DNA from: Anniella stebbinsi
Lineage: Eukaryota; Chordata; Lepidosauria; Squamata; Anniellidae
Assembly (NCBI GenBank): GCA_029215795.1
Contig: JARDYH010000004.1
Location: 199,936,017-200,000,016, forward strand
DNA: 64,000 nucleotides
Direction: 5' to 3'
The first letter of the stretch is position 1, and every line of letters begins with the position of its first letter. The notes below the pieces were generated by a model. That model ran no database searches, had not been told where the DNA came from, and saw nothing but the letters and a program-made list of their open reading frames with translations. Positions 54,152 through 64,000 of the stretch are shown piece by piece. Made by a program: the position numbers and the translations under genes.

Positions 54152-54596
54152 TGTGACAGTTCGCTAGAAATCTGGTGGAGGCACCAGAACTTAAACAACC
54201 ATGGAAGTCCTCTGTTTAACAAAACTCAAACTTTATTAATAACAATTTAACCATTAACTGTTCCTAAATGGGCGCAACTATCAAATAACTGTCCCAACGG
54301 TCTCTGCAGAGCTCTGTATGTTGCCTGGGTAAATTGGGTGATGTTTCCCATAAGCTCTTGCACGTAGCAGGCTGCCCAATTCCCTGCTCCTTACAGACCT
54401 TCTGTCCACTGATGTCTTCTCTTTCCTCTTTTCCACAATCCCTTAAAATCTTTCTCCTTCTCTTCTTCCTCCGCTTATTTTCCTTCTCCTCTCCTCCTTC
54501 CTCCCTCTCCACCTCCAACCGACTCCAACCGCCACACCCTCCTTTTCCCCTCCTTCCGTTACTATGACATTCCGTTACTATGACAACCATGCCACA
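54152..54596 (-). repeat. 5' LTR of the Gypsy element
   Basis: 445 bp, same ends as the other LTR. Contains the promoter side of the element by orientation. Carries the same CCGTTACTATGACATT tandem duplication. Confidence 0.92.
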
Positions 54597-54937
54597 AACC
54601 GCTCCTGCCAGAGGGCTCTATGTCCTTCTGAAATAACACATGCAACATGGGAAAATCAGCAGCGGGGCCTGCCACACAACATAATCAGCAACGGGCCTCC
54701 AGATATTCAACGGAGCAGCCCGTTGTTTTTCTCCATTGCTTATTTCAAGAAAATAGTGCACTGTAAGTTGTTTGTCCCCCTCCAGACAACACAATAAGCA
54801 ATGCAATGGACAGTTGATTTTTTAATCCCACCCCCCACCCCCGGTTGCTTATTGTGTCATCTGAAGCCAGCCAAAGTCTAATTTCATATAATTGTCACTC
54901 GTGACCTGGAGACAAAGCAATGCTGATTTTGATTTAT

Positions 54938-55100
54938 GCAGCCCAATCTTACCCACATTTGCACAAAAGTAAGACCCACTGAGTTCCTTGTGCTTACTCC
55001 CAAAAAGGTATGCATAGGATTCCACTGCAGCCTTCTCGTGCGATTCTGTAGATGTAGACTCAGAAGTAAGCCCCAATGTGTTCACTGGATCTTACTTCCT
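54938..55100. repeat. GCAATCCTATGCA-type inverted repeat
   Basis: TGCAGCCCAATCTTACCCAC, AAGTAAGACCCACTGAGTTC, TTACTCCCAAAAAGGTATGC, ATAGGATTCCACTGCAGCC, then a second partial copy (GACTCAGAAGTAAGCCCCAA). Confidence 0.65.
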
Positions 55101-55104
55101 GGTA

Positions 55105-56139
55105 AATGTATTCAGGACAGCCTGAGTAACAATGCTGCAAACGAAGTCAACCAGGAGAAGCCAACCTGAATTTAACCATGTGTCTAATTTAACTTATTTA
55201 AAATAACCATTCTAAAAAGAACCATTTATGGGTGTTATTAAATGTGTCTGCTTTAAGCATAGTTGATTTTCTTTTCTTTCCTATGAGCCAGCCAGCCAGC
55301 CACCATCTTTCAAGTATGAAACTAGACACTGACTTGGAGGGAGGAAGTCTTGGCTTTAGCTCTTATTTTACCTGCCTTCTTTTCCCTTTTAAGTGCAAAA
55401 TTAAAAGATTTATAAGTGATTCAGTTTCACCTGGTTTGACTGCATTATAGTGAAGCTTCCTATTTCATATTGCATGTCTTCCCCTCTTACTTTATATAAG
55501 CCCGTCTCTGTGTTGGTTCCTTCAGCCTCAGACTGGGTGGCTGCTGTAGTCAGGTCTTTGAATGTGTTCGTTTTCCTTTGTAGAATGGCCATATGTATTA
55601 ACACATGGCCTGTGATATATGTACCCTGCTCATGGGTGATTGCAACAATATTTTTTTGGTAATTGTGCAAACCTCTCATGGCTCGTAAAACTGAATCAAT
55701 ACCTTTCGTCTCTGACAGGAGCAGAAGGAGAAGTAAGGGACTGGGAATTTTACAGTCAGGCTGCAAATTAGTGGTAGACCTGAGAAAGGAAACCAGGCCT
55801 TCTGAACTTCACACAGTTGTTTGAACAACTTCGTTATGCTTCCTACTTCAAGATGATTGAACAAATCCACTAAGGAAAATGCAGGAACTGGTGAAAATTT
55901 CGAGCCCTTTCCTAGGACTGAATTAGCTCAGCAAATGGCCTTCACCATTATTTCCTAACTAGTTGTATTTTACAACATTTCTCCTACTATTCCACCATTT
56001 GTAGTGATTATTATTTTTATCACACTGTTAGGCTAAATGGTAACATGGGGGTGATTTTGTGGTTTCTTGTGCCTGTCCTTAGCCTTTGCTTACTTTTGTG
56101 GGAATTACTTGTAAATATGATGGAGGAAAGACTGAGATA
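55105..56139. other. No recognisable feature
   Basis: Apparently unique sequence; no frame with family resemblance. Confidence 0.5.
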
Positions 56140-56268
56140 AACAAGGTAAAATCAACATAGAGTAGACCCATTGAAATGAATGGGATTTGTTAATCATGTG
56201 TTGCTAACTGAAATCCCATTCATTTCAACAGTTCTACTCTAAGTAGAATTTATGTTGACTTTTACCCA
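56140..56268. mobile_element. Short palindromic MITE (GGGTCTACTCTAA type), copy 3
   Basis: AAATCAACATAGAGTAGACC, CATTGAAATGAATGGGATTT pairs with AAATCCCATTCATTTCAACA, GTTCTACTCTAAGTAGAATT, TATGTTGACTTTT. Confidence 0.85.
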
Positions 56269-56340
56269 GAATGAGAGCAATAGATCCAAAAGAGAAAGTG
56301 TTGTTGTAAACAGGGGTGACTTCAATTGCCCTCACATAGA

Positions 56341-56743
56341 CCAGGCCGGATCTACACGTTGTCCTCGATGCGCCCTCCCTGTGCCACAAGCCACTTTGGA
56401 GCACTGCATTGTGTCTAGTGTGGCTCAAGCCTTGGAGGCTCTACTCGCGCTCTCGCCGCTGCCGCCACCCTTTCATCCCGGCTGGTCCCAGGGGAGGAGG
56501 GAGGATTGTAAACAAAAGCTAGCAATTGGAAATCCCTCTCCCAATCGCTAGCTTTTGTTTACAACCCTCCCCCCTCCCTCCTCCCTCCCCGGGACCGGCC
56601 TGGATGAAAGGGCAGCGGCAGCCGTGGCATGGGCATGGGCAGAGCCTCCGAGGCTTGAGCCACACTAGGCGGGGTGAAACGCTCCGAAGCGGCTTGTGAC
56701 GCAGGGAGGGCGCATCGAGGATGACGTGTAGATCCTGCCCAGG
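56341..56743. mobile_element. 403-bp GC-rich palindromic MITE (GGATCTACACG ends)
   Basis: CCAGGCCGGATCTACACGTT, GTCCTCGATGCGCCCTCCCT, GTGCCACAAGCC are mirrored on the right by the complement of CCTGGGCAGGATCTACACGT, CATCCTCGATGCGCCCTCCC, TGCGTCACAAGCC. The arms continue to a central CTAGCAATTGG ... CCAATCGCTAG palindrome with AAACAAAAG/CTTTTGTTT. No coding capacity. Its terminus matches 34440-34570. Confidence 0.9.
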
Positions 56744-56744
56744 T

Positions 56745-57762
56745 AAATGAAAACACCCATCTAGCTAAAAAGCAGTGCAGGAGGTGCAACGCCTTTCCCA
56801 CTCTGCATTGGATGCACATAAGCCTCCGGATTTAGAGGCTAATGAATACCTACAGCGGATCCGATAGGACTGCGTCCTTAGTGGCCTGAACAGCAAGGCA
56901 GAAATATAACAATAGTATGGGGTCATTGAAATTGCATGCGATGTGAAAGTTACGTAGGTTCACCAGATACCCAGAAAAACACACACACATCTTCCAGAAG
57001 CAAAGTAGAAAGGGATTCTAAATTTGGTTCTGTTAGCTACATTTTTAAAAAGCTCACTGTGAATTGGATTGTTTTAATATAATTTTCTCCTGTTTTGCTG
57101 ACTGAATTAACCCTGGGCACATTTGAACACCTTTTGTCTTGAAATGTGCCCATTACTCTTCGCAGCTACTGAAAGATGCTTCAGGCTGTAGCTAATCTGA
57201 ATCATACCGTTCAAAATGGAACATAGGGGCAGCTCTGTTGTTTGGGAGTCCTTGGATAAAGCAAGTCCTCATGAGCAACAGGCTGAAACAAGGAGTCTTA
57301 CGATGTACTTTTGATGCCTAGTATATCATATTTCCCCATTGCTACATTGGCTCCAAAAGAATTAACAGGGGATTATGAGCCCCAAATATGACCTAGTGCC
57401 CTTTTCTTTAAGAGAGAGCATGTGCATGTGTGCATGTTGATTCCTCCTGAATAAATGCTTTCCTGTAATTGGAATGGGAAAGAATTCTGAGGTCTGGAAC
57501 AGGGATGGGTGAGCAGTTCAGTTCATTTTTTATAAGAATTTACCAAAATTCACAAGGTTCTTCATATTTGGGATAGTAACAACTGAAGATTTTTTTAAAA
57601 AATAATAATAATCCAGTGACAGGAGAATGTACAACTGACAGATGCACCCATCTCTACACTGAAAGCATTTGGGTGGTATGGAACCATGCTCTAGGGATAT
57701 GATGTGCACTGAAACTGCAGTCTAATAGAAATGTTTGTTGCTTGCCTTCACTTATGCTCTGT
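56745..57762. other. Mostly unassigned sequence
   Basis: 57505-57560 (GGGATGGGTGAGCAGTTCAG, TTCATTTTTTATAAGAATTT) may be a hAT-like element end related to 340-462. Nothing else seen. Confidence 0.4.
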
Positions 57763-57895
57763 GTCAGCCTTTCGCAAACTGGTAGCCTCCAGGTATTTTG
57801 GACTATAAGTCCAAGCATTCCTGACCATTGATCACTCATGATGGCTGGGGCTTACAAAAGCTGATGCTCAAAACATCTGGAAAGCACCAATTTGG
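57763..57895. mobile_element. Family-P MITE, complete copy
   Basis: AACTGGTAGCCTCCAGGTAT, TTTGGACTATAAGTCCAAGC, ATTCCTGACCATTG, then ATGATGGCTGGGGCTTACAA, GATGCTCAAAACATCTGG, AAAGCACCAATTTGGG. Confidence 0.7.
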
Positions 57896-58107
57896 GTATC
57901 ATCAACATTCCAGGGCCAACCCTACCATTAGGAAGAGTGAGACAGCAGCTTCAGGTGGCAGGTGCTGGGGGCAACAGTGAGGTTTAAAGGACAGAACTGT
58001 TGGTGTTACACAGCTTGTCATACAACCCCTAAGTTAGCTCTCTGTCATCAGGAGTGATGGAGGAAGCTGTCCCATCAGCAGTGCTGAAGCAAGATTCAGC
58101 CATCGCT

Positions 58108-58395
58108 TCATAGAATCATAGAATAGTTGTGCTGGAAGGGCCTATAAGGCCATCGAGTTCAACCCCCTGCTCAATGCAGGAATCTTCCTTAAAGCATACC
58201 TGACAGATGGTTGTCCAGCTGCCTCTTGAAGGTCTCTAGTGTGGGAGAGCCTATGGCCTCCCTAGGTAATTGGTTCCTTTGTCGTACTGCTCTAACAGGA
58301 AGTTTTTCCTGATGTCCAGCCAGAATCTGGCTTCTTGTAACTTAAGCCCATTATTCCGTGTCCTGCATTCTGGGTTGATCGAGAAGATCAGTCAG
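58108..58395 (-). mobile_element. CR1 LINE 3' end, minus strand
   Basis: The plus strand starts CATAGAATCATAGAATAGTT (inverse of the CR1 octamer end), then GGAAGGGCCTATAAGGCCAT, CAACCCCCTGCTCAATGCAG. It continues into the inverse of the 8314-8700 frame (ACCTGACAGATGGTTGTCCA, GCTGCCTCTTGAAGG, TCCTGATGTCCAGCCAGAAT). Same subfamily as 8314-8790. Confidence 0.88.
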
Positions 58396-58980
58396 CTTCT
58401 ATGGGAGAGGTCACCATTTTGTCCTTCACCTCAGGAAGCAAAATGACTGGAACTAGCCCTGACCATCTCCTTGTCCTCCTCCTTTCCCTCTTATTCCTTT
58501 TCCTACAGTATAACTCTGTATGTTATTACTTTTGAAGCCACTTCTCAGTTCCTCAGTTCCACTAGCAACAAAAATACTCTCTGTATAATGTTGCCAAAAG
58601 CTGACTCACCCAAAACTCAGTTTTCTTTCATTACAATGGATGGTTTTGGGAGCCTGTATAAATATGACATACTTCTTTAAAGCGAGGCACTAGCGAGGAG
58701 GGGAGCGCTCTGATGACACATGTTTGAGTCTGTCTCTCTTGACTTTCAGCTTTATCTCCAAGTTCGAGATGACAGTTCCATTAATCTTCCCTTAACAAAC
58801 AAACTAGTGGATTGCATTTTCCAGCCACAACTTGCATACTTAAAGCACCTTAACTAGGGCATGGAAAATTCTATTAGGTGGTCAGAAACATCAGCCACCC
58901 CACGAAGAAAATAAACGAATATCAAGCTTCAACCACATATGTCTCCTATCACCGTTTGTAGAAGTTTGTAGAAACTGAAG
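58396..58980. other. No recognisable feature
   Basis: No repeat or coding signature. Confidence 0.45.
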
Positions 58981-58981
<1 letters not shown>

Positions 58982-59016
<35 letters not shown>

Positions 59017-59023
59017 AGAGAGA
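58982..59023. repeat. (CA)n(GA)n microsatellite
   Basis: About 16 CA units followed by five GA units. Confidence 0.95.
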
Positions 59024-59024
59024 C

Positions 59025-59693
59025 CAGGTTTAATAGTCTGTTGGTTCTCTGGAGGCTGCTGTTGTCAGTGCTGACATCGCCTGCTCAGAGACATCTAAAT
59101 ATAAATTGCACTAGGCCAGCCAACTTTGCCGTTTGCATAGTTTCCCCCTGGCATTATGTCTCTGCAAAAGTTACATTCCGGAAAACTATTCCCAGAACAT
59201 ACATGTGTATAATTGGTGATTCTAGCTGTACAGTGTTTTTCTAATAATGGAGAATTTTGATAACATTGCACCTGAAATTATTTGTTGTGTCCTACTTCCA
59301 TTTTTCAGCAGCAGCAGCAGGTAGTGCTTTATGGCAGAATGCTTCATGCAGTGCTACTGAATGCCAAGTAGTTTTGCAGCACTTTGATTCAGTAAATTAC
59401 ATGCAAAATGCCTTCAAACAGCAGGAAAGCGGCAGCTTCATCAGCTCAAGGACTCGGGCATCAGCCAGGCCCAAAAGACACATGGAGCCATGTGATCCCA
59501 GTCTAAGTTTAACAAATAATTCCTAGCTGACCACTGATACATGTCAGATTGTTTTTACTGTTCTCACAACTCTGTAAAAGTGTTGCAGCTTACAAAACCT
59601 CACCTAGAGAAGAGAACGCTCCTTCTCACGTTGCCAACATTTCAACCAGCCCCGGCAACTGTCCCTTTAACAGCAGCTTGTTCTGGAGAAATT
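59025..59693. other. No recognisable feature
   Basis: Apparently unique sequence. Confidence 0.45.
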
Positions 59694-60029
59694 GGCCTCA
59701 TCTACAAGAATTCGCCTTTAGGCGGATTATGCGCATATTCGCAGAAGCGCATTTACGCCTAATACCTCTGTACAAGAGGCAGCGAAGCGCATTACTGGAC
59801 GACCAAAACGCGATTTAAACTGTTGACATGCGGAGAATCGCTTGTTCACATAGTCAAAATGCACTTTAACTGCTGGAGCAAAATAAAAGTAGCTATTTAA
59901 CGCACATTCGATAATGCGCATAATCGGAGAGAAAATGTGCCTCTACGCCCGATTTGCGCTCCGTTCTTGTAGAGGTAAATTTTTTAATGTGCCTTGAAAG
60001 AGCTTTAAATGCCTCTTGTAGGGGCAGCC
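59694..60029. mobile_element. GCGCAT-rich MITE, copy 2
   Basis: GGCCTCATCTACAAGAATTC to GCCTCTTGTAGGGGCAGCC, 336 bp. Shares with copy 1 GATTATGCGCAT, CGCAGAAGCGCATTTACGCC, AAGAGGC.GCGAAGCGCATTA, GGAGCAAAATAAAA and CCGATTTGCGCTCCGTTCTT. ATT flanks both sides (59691-59693, 60030-60032), a possible 3-bp target duplication. More CpG loss than copy 1. Confidence 0.8.
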
Positions 60030-60185
60030 ATTGCCAGGTGATTGTTGCTCTTTTCAGATGACAAAGGGGAGATATGAATGCTGCTTGTAAAGGGGCTGCG
60101 GGGGTAAGTACAGTTTCAGACCTACGCACATTCATTCAATAAAACCTACACATGTACCAATGAGCCAGCAGAGTGTACTGTCTGG

Positions 60186-60396
60186 ATCACATTGCACTAA
60201 GACTCAAGAGAGCCAGATTTAAAATCCAGTCAGCTATGAAATTCACCGGGGTGATTTGGGCCAATCACTTTCTCTCAGCCTAATCTGCCTTGCAGGGTTC
60301 TCATGAGGGTCAAAAGGAGTGGGGAGATACTAGGTAGGAGACCTTGAACTCCTGGGAGAAAAGATGGGGATAAAAATCCAATCAAATAAATAAAGC
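60186..60396 (+). mobile_element. tRNA-type SINE, diverged
   Basis: AAGAGAGCCAGATTTAAAAT, TATGAAATTCACCGGGGTGA, TTTGGGCCAATCACTTTCTC, TCAGCCTAATCTGCCTTGCA, GGGTTCTCATGAGGGTCAAA, then GATGGGGATAAAAATCCAAT and AAATAAA. Same body order as 11661-11885. Confidence 0.75.
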
Positions 60397-60429
60397 AGTT
60401 ATGTTCTAACGTACACATGTAGGCATAAG

Positions 60430-61330
60430 AGTTCTTAGGTCACAGAGGGTCTCGGGCCTGTCCCCTCTGTCTTTTGTGAAGCCGCCACCACTTAGTTACT
60501 CTTTCAAAGCAAGAGGACAAACGTTGGCTTTCCATCTCTGTTCAAGCCCCCCTGCCTGGATCTTTCCACTCTGTCTCTCCTGGCTGAGGAAGACAATCTG
60601 CTCTCCGGTTCTGCATTGCTTTATTTGCTCAGGATGAAAATATTTGTCACCCTCAAGGTGCGGCATGCAGCAGCACCTTCCAATTTTTGTTAAGTAATTA
60701 CAGGCATTTCATCCCTTCCCTCCTGATGGCTAGCAACTTTATTAAAAACGTTCCTAGTCACATGGTGTGGGGGGAGCAATTTGGGGCTGTGTGGCTGGGG
60801 AGGGAACGGGTAAACTTCCTCTCCCCAGATGCTGAGGGCCCTCAGATACTGATCCTTCCCCTTCATCTGCAATTATGTAAAGAAAAACAGGAGGCAAAGT
60901 TGTAATGTGCCATTTGGCCCTCGGACTGTATTTTTCAGCCAGGGCGGCTTGTCATGGAGAAATAATGAAATCTCTTGCTAGAAGCCCCTCTCCAACACAA
61001 CTCTTAAAGTTTCTGTATTGGCATACGGTTTCTTTCTTCTTTTTTCTGAATCAGGGTTTTAAAGATATTGTTAGCGCTGCAGAGAAAAGCAGCACATGGA
61101 ACTGAAATAACTGCCAATTTCAGTTATTAGACATAATGAAGCATAAATGCTGCCTCTTGATTGAATTCACACAAGCACAGATTACAAACCCACTCGACAG
61201 ATTTTTGAGCGTTCTCGAGATCACTTAAGCAGGATAAGCTAATTGTTAAAACACTCGAGAAATATTAACAAAGGGTAGATATGTTAAAGAGTAACTAATT
61301 TTCATTCAGTGATCTCATAAGCACACCTAA
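60430..61330. other. Apparently single-copy sequence; possible regulatory stretch
   Basis: No repeat family matches by eye. AT-rich words such as AAGTAATTACAGGCATTTC, AATTTCAGTTATTAGACATA and GGATAAGCTAATTGTTAAAA give a texture seen in vertebrate conserved non-coding DNA. This is only a suspicion. Confidence 0.2.
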
Positions 61331-61334
61331 GATG

Positions 61335-61870
61335 CCTGGGTTCTGATGAAAGTCTGCTAGTGTTGAAGAAGAGTCAGACTGGGCACACTGCATACAAGTG
61401 GAAATATATTAATTTCATGAGACAATATTGAGGTTGACACTAATGATAAGGCAGATCATGTTGCACTACCGTAAGTGTCTTTTAGCGCAACATGAATAGC
61501 ATGAGCAGGCTGGCACATGCAGCTAAAGCTATTGCTGTTGCACTAGAGGTTGCTTCCTCTACTGTAATGTAATTTAGCACTAGTGTTGAGTTGGATAGTG
61601 CCCACGGCATCGTGTAATAGGGACAAGTGAGAATTTTGTTTGGTCCATTTTTTTAAAATAAGAACTTGCTGGATTTCACAAATTTCTTCATAAACAACAT
61701 AGGAAAATTGAGATTTATTATTAAAAAATGGAATGTGGGAAGAAGTGAAACGGACATTCTAAAAGGTCAAATTTGGCCCTGCCTTTTTTCCCTTTAGCTC
61801 CACCCTCTTTACCTTCAGCCCACCCACCACTGGAGTGGAGCCATGTTACTTCCTGTTCAGTGAAGTTGGT
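61335..61870. other. Mostly unassigned; repeat fragments
   Basis: 61615-61745 may be a decayed hAT-like piece (GTGAGAATTTTGTTTGGTCC). 61770-61850 carries words of the 21879 element (CAAATTTGGCCCTGCC, CAGCCCACCCACCACTGG). Confidence 0.35.
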
Positions 61871-61874
61871 GGGA

Positions 61875-62061
61875 GATTACTGATGAATTGCCCCTTAATT
61901 AGTCAGCTTCTGTTCTCCACATTCAAGGAGAACTTTAATTACTGGTTTCCTTACCCCCCCTCTTTTTCCTTTTACAGTAAAACAGCCCTCCACAGCGGGG
62001 GCAGATAGCCCTCCACTGGGGAACAGAAGCTGACTAATAAAGGGGCAATTCATCACTAATC
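61875..62061. mobile_element. 187-bp inverted-repeat element (GATGAATTGCCCCTT type)
   Basis: TGATGAATTGCCCCTTAATT, AGTCAGCTTCTGTTCTCCA (61881-61919) pairs with TGGGGAACAGAAGCTGACTA, ATAAAGGGGCAATTCATCA (62017-62055), about 39 bp with few mismatches. The centre holds a C-rich and T-rich stretch. MITE-like; family unknown. Confidence 0.75.
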
Positions 62062-62210
62062 ATTTCTACCATTCTAAACAGGAAGAAATAAAACGAGCTG
62101 AATCTGAAATTGAGGAACTTTTAATGCATTTTACAGGACTTGTTGAACAAGGCTTTCTTGTAACTAAACATTATATATGATTCTAGGCTATAGGGATGGT
62201 CATAATGCAG

Positions 62211-62530
62211 TAGGCTGACCAGATAAAATCCAGGTTAGGGCTCATGTAACTTTAACAGTTGTAGAAAAAAGGGAATTTCAGCCAGTGTCGTTTGTATGCA
62301 ATTAGTTCCTGGTGAAATTCCCTCTTCATCACACCAGTTAAAGTTGCAGGGGCCCTGCCTTCTTTTGTATATGGTCACTCAAGTATAGTGCCTGCAACTT
62401 TAACTGTTGTGATGAAGAGGGAATTTCACCAGGGACTAATTGCATACAAATGACACTGGCTGAAATTCCCTTTTCTCTACATCTGTTAAAGTTACATGAG
62501 TCCTGACCTGGATTTTATCTGGTCACCCTA
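62211..62530. mobile_element. 320-bp palindromic MITE, copy 3, with perfect 8-bp target duplication
   Basis: TAGGCTGACCAGATAAAATC to GGTCACCCTA, 320 bp, flanked on both sides by TAATGCAG (62203-62210 and 62531-62538). Arms and centre are collinear with copy 2. The outer 20 bp differ (CAGATAAAATCCAGG instead of CATATGAAAAGGAGG). Confidence 0.92.
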
Positions 62531-62641
62531 TAATGCAGTGCTACATTAAGTGGCACCATTTTACTTCTGCTTCCAGCTAACTGTTGAAAGGCAGTGCCTC
62601 AAAAGCACTAAACAACCCTAGTGTGGAAGTAGTGAATTTGC

Positions 62642-62740
62642 ATAGGATTGCAATCTTACAGTACCATCCTATGCATATCTATTCAGGAGTAAGACCCACT
62701 GAGTTCAGTGGTGCTTATTCCCAAGTATAGGATTGCAGCC
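62642..62740. repeat. GCAATCCTATGCA-type inverted repeat
   Basis: ACCATCCTATGCATATCTAT, TCAGGAGTAAGACCCACTGA, GTTCAGTGGTGCTTATTCCC, AAGTATAGGATTGCAGCC. Confidence 0.75.
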
Positions 62741-62744
62741 TCAG

Positions 62745-63455
62745 TGTCCTTTCCCAGCTTTTGCCAGTTTCTGTCCACAGTTCAGTGCTGCTTAGTTTCT
62801 GGTTTGCAACTGCAGAAAGCCTGAAGCTGCTTCTTTGCTTTATTACCCTTACACTGGTTTCTGCTATCACTGAGATCAGTGAGTTTCCAGAGTGTGTCTG
62901 CTGTGCCTGAGTGATCATGTGTTTTTGACTTTGACAACATATGAAATATTATTCCAAACACAAGTGACCCGAAGATTTTTGCTAGAGATTGATAGACAGT
63001 AATGAAGTTGTTTATTCCACTGGAGGCTCCAAGCCACGATGGGTTGTGCTGGCTGCAATTGCCAGACACTCAGTGTAAGCTGAGCCTGTGAAAGAATATC
63101 AGGCTATTAGGCAGACACATATTCGCCATGCCATAACAAAGTCCCTGAATGTTTCTCTTTTCTGCTGGCATGTAGGTGTATGAATTATTCAACTGTTCCT
63201 TCATATCTGATGTTTGTTGCAAATAAAAATTAAAGAGAGATTCTAAATAAATGACAAGAGTGATGATAAGAAAAAGATGCTGCCATTTTAGCCTTAACCC
63301 ACCCTTTCCTGATTAAAGAGGAGCTATCCACGTAGCAATAATATAGTGATGTTGACTGATCGCCATGAGAACTGGATGTAGAGACTTAGTGTTCTCAAGC
63401 TGAATGATATGTAGGCCCTGGATCTCCACCCCTTTGTAACTGAGTAGAGAAAGGG
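62745..63455. other. No recognisable feature
   Basis: Apparently unique sequence without coding signature. Confidence 0.45.
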
Positions 63456-63462
63456 AGACAGG

Positions 63463-63790
63463 TGGGCAGAGACCACCTCAGAGCCTACTCTAGTTGGAAT
63501 CCTTCCCTTCCCCTACAGGACCATTACCACCAACTGTTCTGTGTGTAAGATCCCAAAAGAGAGAGACATACAGGCAAGTGATTTCATCCTCAGAGCTTGC
63601 TCCAGCTGGACCTTTCCTTCCCTCCACAGGGCCATTTCCACCAAATGCTTTGTGGGTAGGATCCCAGAAGAGAGAGGAAGGTTGGGCAAAGATCACCTCA
63701 GAGCCTGCTTAAACCCAACTATCCCCATCCTCCACAGGGCCATCAAGCAATATCTGCCCTGTGGAAAAGATTTCAGGAGAGAGAAAGAGT
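63463..63790. repeat. Diverged minisatellite, three units of about 109 bp
   Basis: Unit landmarks CCTCAGAGC(C/T)TGCT, CC(T/A)CCACAGGGCCAT and GATCCCAGAAGAGAGAG recur at about 109-bp spacing. CAGAGCCTACT is at 63479, CAGAGCTTGCT at 63591 and CAGAGCCTGCT at 63699. CTACAGGACCATT is at 63514, and CCACAGGGCCAT is at 63627 and 63736. Divergence among units is high, so the array is old. Confidence 0.8.
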
Positions 63791-63794
63791 GTCT

Positions 63795-64000
63795 CTACAT
63801 TAAAGGGGAAAAAATCCACACTCTTAATGAGCTATCTTCTGGAGTCTTTCTGGGTTTACGACGGGCAACTACAGTGACTACATGATTTGGAACTAAAACC
63901 TTCCCCCCTTGGCAATGCTCTATATAGTCAATGAAACAGCACTATCTAGTGACTGTATTATAGCATAATGTGGATATCCCATGATAATTTCAATTACTGT
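63795..64000. other. No recognisable feature
   Basis: Window end; nothing recognised. Confidence 0.45.

Larger units (their letters stand above)
48479..54596 (-). mobile_element. Ty3/Gypsy-type LTR retrotransposon, full length but defective
   Basis: Complete structure on the minus strand: 5' LTR 54152-54596, primer-binding site, gag, protease, RT, RNase H, integrase, polypurine tract, 3' LTR 48479-48927. The order PR-RT-RH-IN places it in the Ty3/Gypsy group. LTRs start TGTGACAG and end TGCCACA. The 4-bp duplication AACC (48475-48478; 54597-54600) marks the insertion into a MITE. By eye the LTRs differ by about 14 substitutions and one 4-bp indel over 445 bp. At least six in-frame TGA codons, two TAA codons and several frameshifts disable gag-pol. 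No env-like frame is visible. Confidence 0.93.
48250..54872. mobile_element. Family-A MITE split by the LTR element
   Basis: The left part 48250-48478 (GGCTGAGTTCGGATAACACT, TTAGGCAATGGAG) and the right part 54601-54872 (CAGCCCGTTGTTTTTCTCC, ACACAATAAGCAATGCAATG, CTTATTGTGTCATCTGAAGC, CAGCC) together give a roughly 500-bp element collinear with 2216-2697. Everything between is the LTR retrotransposon plus its second AACC duplication. Confidence 0.85.

Overview
This 64-kb window is vertebrate nuclear DNA in which almost every recognisable feature is a transposable element or a simple repeat. The mix points to a squamate reptile, most likely a lizard: CR1 and L2 LINE fragments, a tRNA-derived SINE with a clear B box, a Penelope-like element, a Ty3/Gypsy LTR element, and many short palindromic DNA-transposon derivatives of the hAT type. 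This assignment is inferred from repeat families only. I see no host exon, tRNA gene, rRNA gene or CRISPR array that I can defend. The long open frames are transposon remnants or chance.

Layout. 1-10 kb: unassigned sequence, a palindromic MITE (2216-2697), a hairpin-rich stretch (3.8-4.2 kb) and CR1 3' ends (8.3-9.9 kb). 10-20 kb: L2 fragments on both strands, a complete tRNA-type SINE (11.66 kb), and two adjacent minus-strand L2 copies (17.8-19.75 kb), one with a reverse transcriptase whose active site is mutated. 20-32 kb: small MITEs, old CR1 pieces, and a 5'-truncated Penelope-like element (26.0-27.6 kb) with reverse transcriptase and GIY-YIG endonuclease. 32.5-34 kb: a hammerhead-ribozyme-like fold and a 300-bp inverted repeat with a similar motif. 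35-43 kb: more MITEs, including a GC-rich hAT derivative (38815-39611) with a perfect 8-bp target duplication and a 320-bp palindromic MITE that occurs three times in the window.

43.4-46.0 kb holds a 2521-bp foldback element. It has 12-bp hAT-like termini and a perfect 8-bp target duplication. Its arms are unequal, built from diverged tandem units of about 130-175 bp, and GGATC-type pentamer repeats lie just inside the ends. 48.25-54.87 kb is a nested insertion: a 6.1-kb Ty3/Gypsy element on the minus strand (two LTRs about 3% apart, 4-bp target duplication AACC) sits inside an older 500-bp MITE. Its gag and pol (protease, RT, RNase H, integrase) are recognisable but broken by stops and frameshifts. 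55-64 kb carries further MITEs, one CR1, a SINE, a possible non-repetitive stretch (60.4-61.3 kb) and a diverged minisatellite of about 109-bp units (63.46-63.79 kb).

The elements do not form a pathway. What they share is structural: non-autonomous DNA transposons here are mostly near-perfect palindromes that would depend on hAT-like transposases not encoded in the window.
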